This document shows positions 59,650-64,000 of a stretch of DNA of 64,000 nucleotides, piece by piece; the stretch's first letter is position 1, and every line of letters begins with the position of its first letter. The notes under the pieces were generated by a model that was given only the letters and a program-made list of their open reading frames with translations, searched no databases and was not told the DNA's origin. This DNA is from Nocardia neocaledoniensis. Lineage in GTDB: Bacteria > Actinomycetota > Actinomycetes > Mycobacteriales > Mycobacteriaceae. The stretch spans positions 62,001 through 126,000 of the forward strand of contig NZ_QGTL01000017.1 in NCBI RefSeq assembly GCF_003182135.1, written 5' to 3'. The translations under genes were made by a program, and so were the position numbers.

Positions 59650-60852
59650 ATGGCAAGCACCCAGGAGAGCACCGAGGAACGGCGCGCCAGCTGGACCGAG
59701 CTGTTCTTCGACCTCGTCGCGGTCGCCGGGATCGGGCAGCTCACCCACCTGCTGCACCGCGGCCCCTCGCTCGGCGAGTTCGGCCTGTATCTCGTTCTCT
59801 ACCTGGCATTCTGGGTGCTGTGGGCCTGCGTCACCGTGTACAGCAACGTCGCGGGCGAACAGGCGCGCACGACCCTGGTGTTCGGCTGCATGTTCGGGCT
59901 GTGCGTGATGATGGCCGCCGTCGCGGGGATGCCCGACGAGCACGCGACGGTGTTCGCGGCGATCTATGTGCTGGTGCGGGTCGCCTCGTCGGCCGCGTGG
60001 GGACGCGGCCAGGTCCTCGTCGACTGGCCGATCGCGCAGCTCGGCGCGGGAACACTGCCGTGGATCGTCTCGCTGTGGGTGCCCGCGCCCTGGAAGTTCG
60101 TGCTGTGGGCGGTGGGTCTCGGGCTCGATCTGTGGGTGATGTTCGCGGTCGACGCCGAACGCATGCTGGCCGACGCCGAACGGCGGGTGCGCGCCCGGTT
60201 ACGCCGTCGGCCGGCCGGTCCGCGGCGCGGCGGACGCGAAGCGGGCGTGCCGACTCCGGTGCGGGCGGTGCGCGCCGATCCCGCGCACCTGGGTGAACGG
60301 CTCGGGCAGTTCCTGATCATCGTGCTCGGAGAGGGCGTGATCTCGGTGATCGCCGCGGTGTCGGCGGAGGAGTGGACCCTGCCGGTCGCCGTGATCGGTG
60401 TCGGCGCGTTCCTGTCGCTGCTGGGAATGTGGGCGCTCACCCTGCATTTCGGGTTCGTGCCCCGGATGATGTCGGCGCGGACCGACGCCGTCGAAGTGGC
60501 CCGGCACCGGGTCATGGGCACGCACTGCGCGTTGAGCGCGGCGGTCGCCACGGTGGCGGCGGGTCTGGGTCTGGTGGCGGCGCATCCGTCAGGTCATCTG
60601 CCCGCGGGGATCAGCTGGGTGCTCGGTGGTGGCGCCGCGGCCTTCTTCCTGGTGTGCGGGCTGGGTGGGTTGCCGAGCGCGGGTCCGCGCTGGTTGCTGC
60701 GGTGGCCGGTCCCGTGTCTGCTGGTCGCGGTGGTGCTGGCCTGGGCGGGACCACATCTGGGTGGGATATGGCTGGTGGTCGGCGTGACGGCGCTGCTGAC
60801 CGCCGCGGTCGTCTCGGAGACGGTTCGCGCCCGGACCTCGGGTGAGCGGTAG
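59650..60852 (+). CDS. Low-temperature-requirement A (LtrA) family membrane protein
   Basis: A 400-residue protein with about ten membrane helices. The start SWTELFFDLVAVAGIGQLTHL and the later ERLGQFLIIVLGEGVISVIAAV are the two signature motifs of LtrA. A charged cytoplasmic loop (about 178-220) is Arg-rich. The function is unknown across bacteria; some members influence cold growth. A hairpin separates it from the convergent RNA ligase gene. Confidence 0.86.
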   Translation: MASTQESTEERRASWTELFFDLVAVAGIGQLTHLLHRGPSLGEFGLYLVLYLAFWVLWACVTVYSNVAGEQARTTLVFGCMFGLCVMMAAVAGMPDEHATVFAAIYVLVRVASSAAWGRGQVLVDWPIAQLGAGTLPWIVSLWVPAPWKFVLWAVGLGLDLWVMFAVDAERMLADAERRVRARLRRRPAGPRRGGREAGVPTPVRAVRADPAHLGERLGQFLIIVLGEGVISVIAAVSAEEWTLPVAVIGVGAFLSLLGMWALTLHFGFVPRMMSARTDAVEVARHRVMGTHCALSAAVATVAAGLGLVAAHPSGHLPAGISWVLGGGAAAFFLVCGLGGLPSAGPRWLLRWPVPCLLVAVVLAWAGPHLGGIWLVVGVTALLTAAVVSETVRARTSGER

Positions 60853-60876
60853 GGCCGCGCGCGGCGCGCGCGGCCC
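60852..60876. terminator. Convergent hairpin between LtrA and RNA ligase genes
   Basis: GGGCCGCGCG pairs with CGCGCGGCCC around a 5-base loop, directly at the LtrA stop. Confidence 0.6.
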
Positions 60877-60882
60877 AGTGCC

Positions 60883-61974
60883 TCATTCGAATTCGGTGCC
60901 ACCGTCACGCAGCAGGTACGCGTTCGAGACGATCTTGCCGATCGCCCGGCCGCCGAGGACCGGCGTGTGCCGCTCGGCGGTGGCGCGCACCACCAGGCCC
61001 TCCCGGATGTTGGCGCCTGTGCCGCTGACGGTTTCGGCACCCTCGGCCAGGGTCACCAGCAGGTCCGCGTCGTAGGGCCCCTCGTAGAGGACCGGCACGC
61101 GCGGCACCGTCAGCCCGAGATCGGTGAGCAGTGCGCCGATCTCGTGATGGCCCAGCCAGCGCACCGGCTCGCCGTCGCGGTCCACCGCGATGTCGAACAG
61201 GCCGAAACCGAGCGAGGTGTCCTGTGCCGCGGACGCGCCGTAGTGCAGATCCTGCACTCCCTGGCCGTAGACCTCACCGAAGAGCCCGACCCGGTCGGCG
61301 CCCAGTGCGGTGGCGATCTTCCTGGCCGCCTCGTCCAGCCCGTGCGCGCGCATCGCGCGCCAGTACAGGTTGCCCTCGGCGAACGTCAGCGCCAGCGACT
61401 TGCCGCCGACGCCCTTGGACGACACCAGGATCCGGTCCTCGGCGCGTACATGGGTGAGCAGGAAGGCCGTGCCGTGGATCTTCTCCGTGGCGACCACCGG
61501 CTCCCCGGCGGCGAAGATGTCCGGGAACCGTTTGATGTTCTCGACATCGATCCACGGCAGCAGCTCCGGCGCCGGCTCGACCTGACCCGACATCGAGACC
61601 GGGACGGGCGGCACCCATTTGACGATCCCGAGGCGTTCGGCGAAGTCGGTGCGCTCGCGCGCGGCCGCCGCCAGGTCCACCCCGTCCAGCGCGGCGGGCA
61701 CGCAGACGATGCCCTGCGACACCTCCCCGCGCAATCGCACCGCCTTCACCCGATCGTGCTTCGACCCCGCCAGTTTCCCGGTCAGGCCGAGTTCGCCGAT
61801 CAGCGCCTCGGGCAGCACCGCTTGTTCCGGAATGTAGAGCGCGTGCTCGCCCGTGCGGAACTGCCCCTTGGCGACGACGGCCCGGTACAGGCCCACCTGG
61901 GCCAGCTCGAGCCGGTCGGCGTTCGGATGCGGTAGGACGACGAGCCGTTCGGCCGTCACCTGCAAAGTCGACAT
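60883..61974 (-). CDS. RNA ligase of the Deinococcus Rnl5 type
   Basis: A 363-residue enzyme. An N-terminal OB-like module (about 1-130, STLQVTAERLVVLPHPNADRLELAQVG) is fused to a nucleotidyltransferase domain. Motif I ATEKIHGT carries the adenylated Lys165. FGEVYGQGVQDLHYG is the motif III/IIIa region, IREGLVVRA motif IV, and GKIVSNAYLL motif V. This layout fits the DraRnl (Rnl5) clade, which seals 3'-OH/5'-PO4 nicks in RNA or RNA-DNA hybrids. No kinase/phosphatase partner is adjacent. The repair target is unknown. Confidence 0.85.
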   Translation of the reverse strand: MSTLQVTAERLVVLPHPNADRLELAQVGLYRAVVAKGQFRTGEHALYIPEQAVLPEALIGELGLTGKLAGSKHDRVKAVRLRGEVSQGIVCVPAALDGVDLAAAARERTDFAERLGIVKWVPPVPVSMSGQVEPAPELLPWIDVENIKRFPDIFAAGEPVVATEKIHGTAFLLTHVRAEDRILVSSKGVGGKSLALTFAEGNLYWRAMRAHGLDEAARKIATALGADRVGLFGEVYGQGVQDLHYGASAAQDTSLGFGLFDIAVDRDGEPVRWLGHHEIGALLTDLGLTVPRVPVLYEGPYDADLLVTLAEGAETVSGTGANIREGLVVRATAERHTPVLGGRAIGKIVSNAYLLRDGGTEFE

Positions 61975-62057
61975 GAGATCCCCCTCGTAGTGAGGAGGCC
62001 AGCCTACGGGTGCCCACCGACAGCGTCGATCGGATTTCGGTGCGGGACAGGCGAACG

Positions 62058-63254
62058 CTACGGCGCGGGCGGGGTCACGCGGTAGCCGTCCGGGGTGGCG
62101 ACGACGTCGGTGACCGGCGCGGTCGGGCGCCCGCAGCGGCGTTCGCAGCCGGACCAGTGCTGGCGGCCCGCGACGGCCACCTCCTCGGCCGGGACCACCA
62201 CCTCGCCCGCCCGCTGGTCGCCCGGCAGCACCCGGTCGGTGGCGACGGCGGCGGCCAGATCGGCGCGCACATCGGTCAGCGACTTGGCGCATCCCGGCCT
62301 GCCCGCGCAAGCGCTGACCCGCAGCCACGGTGAGGTGGCGTCGAAGATCAGGCCCATCGGCGCCAGCACCCGCACGACGGTCTCGGCGGGGCCCTCGTCG
62401 AGGTCGGCGAGCACCAGGCTGCGCCACGGCGTGAGGAAGACGGGACGGTCGACGGCGGCGAGGAATTCGGCGGTCCGCGCGGGCAAGATGCCGAGCGGCA
62501 CGCCTGCGCCGAGGCTCACCAAGCCGTTGTCCTGATCGAGCCAGCCGATCGGGATGTCGTGTGTCGCACCGAGTTCCAGTGGCGCGGCGACGGGGGAGCG
62601 GTCCAGGATCTCGGTGACCCGCTCGACGCCGCCGGGGATCTCGTGCAGGCGCCACTGCCCGTCCGCGCCGGCGCCGCGCAGGTCGAGGAAGCCGCGGGCC
62701 GCGTCGAGCATCACTTCGACGGCCTCGCTCGCGGAGACCCGGAGCCCGGTGTCGGCGCCGGTCAGCAGCACTGCGAACTCGTCGGCGGCCACGGCGTGGA
62801 TCCCGATGTCCCCGCGCAGTGTGCTGACGTCGCCGCGCCCGTCGTCGAGGGTGAACAGCACCCGTCCCGGCAGTTCGGCCAGGCGCGGATCCGCGCGCAG
62901 CCCGGCGTCGAGTCCGGCCGCCAGGTCGTGCACCTCGGCCCAGCCGCCGATCCGCCCGGACAGCGGCGAGGCGACGATGTTGCGGACCCGCTCGTGGGTC
63001 GGGCTGGGCAGCAGGCCCGCCGCGTCCAGCCGCGCGGCCAGGGCCGCGGCGTCGCCGACCTGCCGCAGCTGGATGTTGCCGCGCGAGGTGAGTTCGAGAT
63101 CGCCGTTGCCCAGCTCGCGCGCCGCCTCGGCCAGCGCCTGGACCTGAGTGGGTTCCAGCCGCCCGCCTGGCACGCGGATCCGGGCCAGCGGGCCGTCCGC
63201 CGCCTGGTGCAGGCGCAGGACACCGGGGCACGAATCGGGAGCACTCCTGGACAT
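62058..63254 (-). CDS. cobG: Precorrin-3B synthase
   Basis: A 398-residue nitrite/sulfite-reductase-fold monooxygenase of cobalamin synthesis that introduces the C20 hydroxyl and gamma-lactone of precorrin-3B. The cluster ligands are in SACAGRPGCAKSL (about 335-347) and SGCERRCGRP (about 375-384). ELTSRGNIQLRQV (about 55-67) is the ferredoxin-like repeat block. It sits apart from cobH/cobIJ because the LtrA, DDAH and RNA ligase genes intervene. Confidence 0.93.
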   Translation of the reverse strand: MSRSAPDSCPGVLRLHQAADGPLARIRVPGGRLEPTQVQALAEAARELGNGDLELTSRGNIQLRQVGDAAALAARLDAAGLLPSPTHERVRNIVASPLSGRIGGWAEVHDLAAGLDAGLRADPRLAELPGRVLFTLDDGRGDVSTLRGDIGIHAVAADEFAVLLTGADTGLRVSASEAVEVMLDAARGFLDLRGAGADGQWRLHEIPGGVERVTEILDRSPVAAPLELGATHDIPIGWLDQDNGLVSLGAGVPLGILPARTAEFLAAVDRPVFLTPWRSLVLADLDEGPAETVVRVLAPMGLIFDATSPWLRVSACAGRPGCAKSLTDVRADLAAAVATDRVLPGDQRAGEVVVPAEEVAVAGRQHWSGCERRCGRPTAPVTDVVATPDGYRVTPPAP

Positions 63255-63370
63255 GATCCGCCCAGCCTACGACCCGCCGCACGACGCGTCGGCGGCGGTG
63301 CCCGCGCGCGTCACCTAGGCTGGGCGGTGCATTTCGCCCTGCCCGCTCGACGACAGGAGAGGTCGCCGCA

Positions 63371-64000
63371 ATGCTGCGTCAATTCGTGGACAAGCGTGTC
63401 GTTCCCGCGCTCGACAAGGTCGCGCTCGCGCAGACCGGCGTGGTCGGCAGGTACGTGGACTGGCTCGGGCGCAGGCATCCCGACGACGCGCCCGTGGAGA
63501 CGCTGCGGCGCCTGTCCAGGCAGTACCTGGTCGTCGTCACCTCCAGCGGCGTGCTGGTCGGGCTCACCGCCGCGGTCCCCGGCGTCGGCACCCTGCTCGG
63601 CCTGGCCGCGACCGGCGTGGACACCGTGGTGTTCCTCGAGGCGTCGTCGGTGCTGTCGGTCGGCGCGGCGGCCGCCTACGACCTGGACGACGACGATCCG
63701 CGCCGCGCGCAGCTGGTGTCGAAGGTGGTCCTCGGTGAGGCGGGCACCAAGCTGCTCGACGAGACCGCGGGCCACAAGACCGGCCAGTGGCTGGGCGTGG
63801 TGACCGACCACATTCCCGGCCTGGCGAGCATGCCCGACTCCCCGGCCAAGCGGTTCATCGTCAACTACCTGGTCAAACGGACGCTGCTGCTGTTCGGCAC
63901 CCTGATCCCCGCCGGGATCGGCGCGGTGATCGGCGGCGTCGGCAACAACGCGCTCGGCCAGATGGTAGTGGCCAACGTGTACCGCAACCTGGGCACCGGC
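63371..64000 (+). CDS. Putative EcsC-like membrane-associated protein, 3' end outside the window
   Basis: At least 210 codons from ATG 63371 to the window edge. After MLRQFVDKRVVPALDK, a hydrophobic segment VVVTSSGVLVGLTAAVPGVGTLLGLAATG (about 58-86) is followed by a charged region and a second hydrophobic stretch LLLFGTLIPAGIGAVIGGVG (about 176-195). The Gly-rich AAVPGVGTLLG block resembles EcsC-family proteins, but this assignment is tentative. Divergent from cobG with a 116-base gap. Confidence 0.5.
   Translation, partial: MLRQFVDKRVVPALDKVALAQTGVVGRYVDWLGRRHPDDAPVETLRRLSRQYLVVVTSSGVLVGLTAAVPGVGTLLGLAATGVDTVVFLEASSVLSVGAAAAYDLDDDDPRRAQLVSKVVLGEAGTKLLDETAGHKTGQWLGVVTDHIPGLASMPDSPAKRFIVNYLVKRTLLLFGTLIPAGIGAVIGGVGNNALGQMVVANVYRNLGTG

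Noticed and set aside
1..64000. Mobile elements, CRISPR arrays, tRNA or rRNA genes
   Set aside because: No transposase or integrase frame, no regularly spaced direct repeats and no tRNA-like cloverleaf were noticed; a covariance-model scan would be needed to exclude small RNAs fully.

Overview
The window is high-GC actinobacterial DNA, and its gene order follows the Mycobacterium tuberculosis Rv2125 to Rv2064 region: PAC2 protein, metH, hisE-hisG, trmI, mpa, dop, pup, prcB, prcA, pafA, pafB, pafC, tatA, tatC, helY, exonuclease, pepE, then cobalamin genes. The MTB12-like lipoprotein, a DUF8020-type exported protein, a DUF6412 protein and a complete Pup-proteasome system point to Nocardia or a close relative (inference from protein families and synteny, not a database search). 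I saw no rRNA or tRNA genes, CRISPR array, insertion sequence or integrase, and no gene-free stretch longer than about 240 bases.

Layout. Bases 1-2,000: a truncated XRE regulator, a small resolvase-fold protein without catalytic residues, and a PAC2-family protein. Bases 1,947-13,255: B12-dependent methionine synthase, a membrane Ser/Thr kinase, a HAD phosphatase, an unusual three-gene cassette (2-oxoglutarate/Fe(II) oxygenase, methyltransferase, carnitine-type acyltransferase), then hisE-hisG. Bases 13,400-20,700: a YeiH-type transporter with its first membrane segment on a separate 44-residue ORF, an IclR regulator divergent from a cytochrome P450, a RecB-like nuclease, trmI, an acyltransferase-3 protein and an MTB12-like lipoprotein.

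Bases 20,800-42,650 hold the Pup-proteasome system in three blocks: mpa; dop-pup-prcB-prcA-pafA; pafB-pafC. The first two are separated by about 6 kb of small accessory genes (cyclophilin, F420-type nitroreductase-like protein, ArsC-like protein, secreted Cys/Trp-rich protein, NUDIX, a second YidC with DUF6412, TetR, DUF418). The last two are separated by a TetR-controlled acyl-CoA degradation operon. Pup is deamidated by Dop, ligated to substrates by PafA, recognised by Mpa and fed to PrcBA. PafBC is a DNA-damage-responsive activator.

Bases 42,639-51,322: ketopantoate-reductase-like protein, tatA, tatC, helY, a repeat-rich DUF4333 membrane protein, a 5'-3' exonuclease, pepE and a PPOX/F420 protein. 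Bases 51,585-63,254: cobalamin biosynthesis (cobL, cobK, cobIJ, cobH, cobG) interleaved with an SDR, a DUF8020 protein, PadR, Lrp, dimethylargininase, LtrA and an Rnl5-type RNA ligase. The cobM gene found between cobK and cobL in M. tuberculosis is absent from this window. The window ends inside a small membrane protein gene.

The most unusual items are the oxygenase/methyltransferase/carnitine-acyltransferase cassette, a 27-residue amphipathic acidic peptide gene behind mpa with its own palindrome and terminator, the RNA ligase, the split transporter, and a set of clear inverted-repeat operators.
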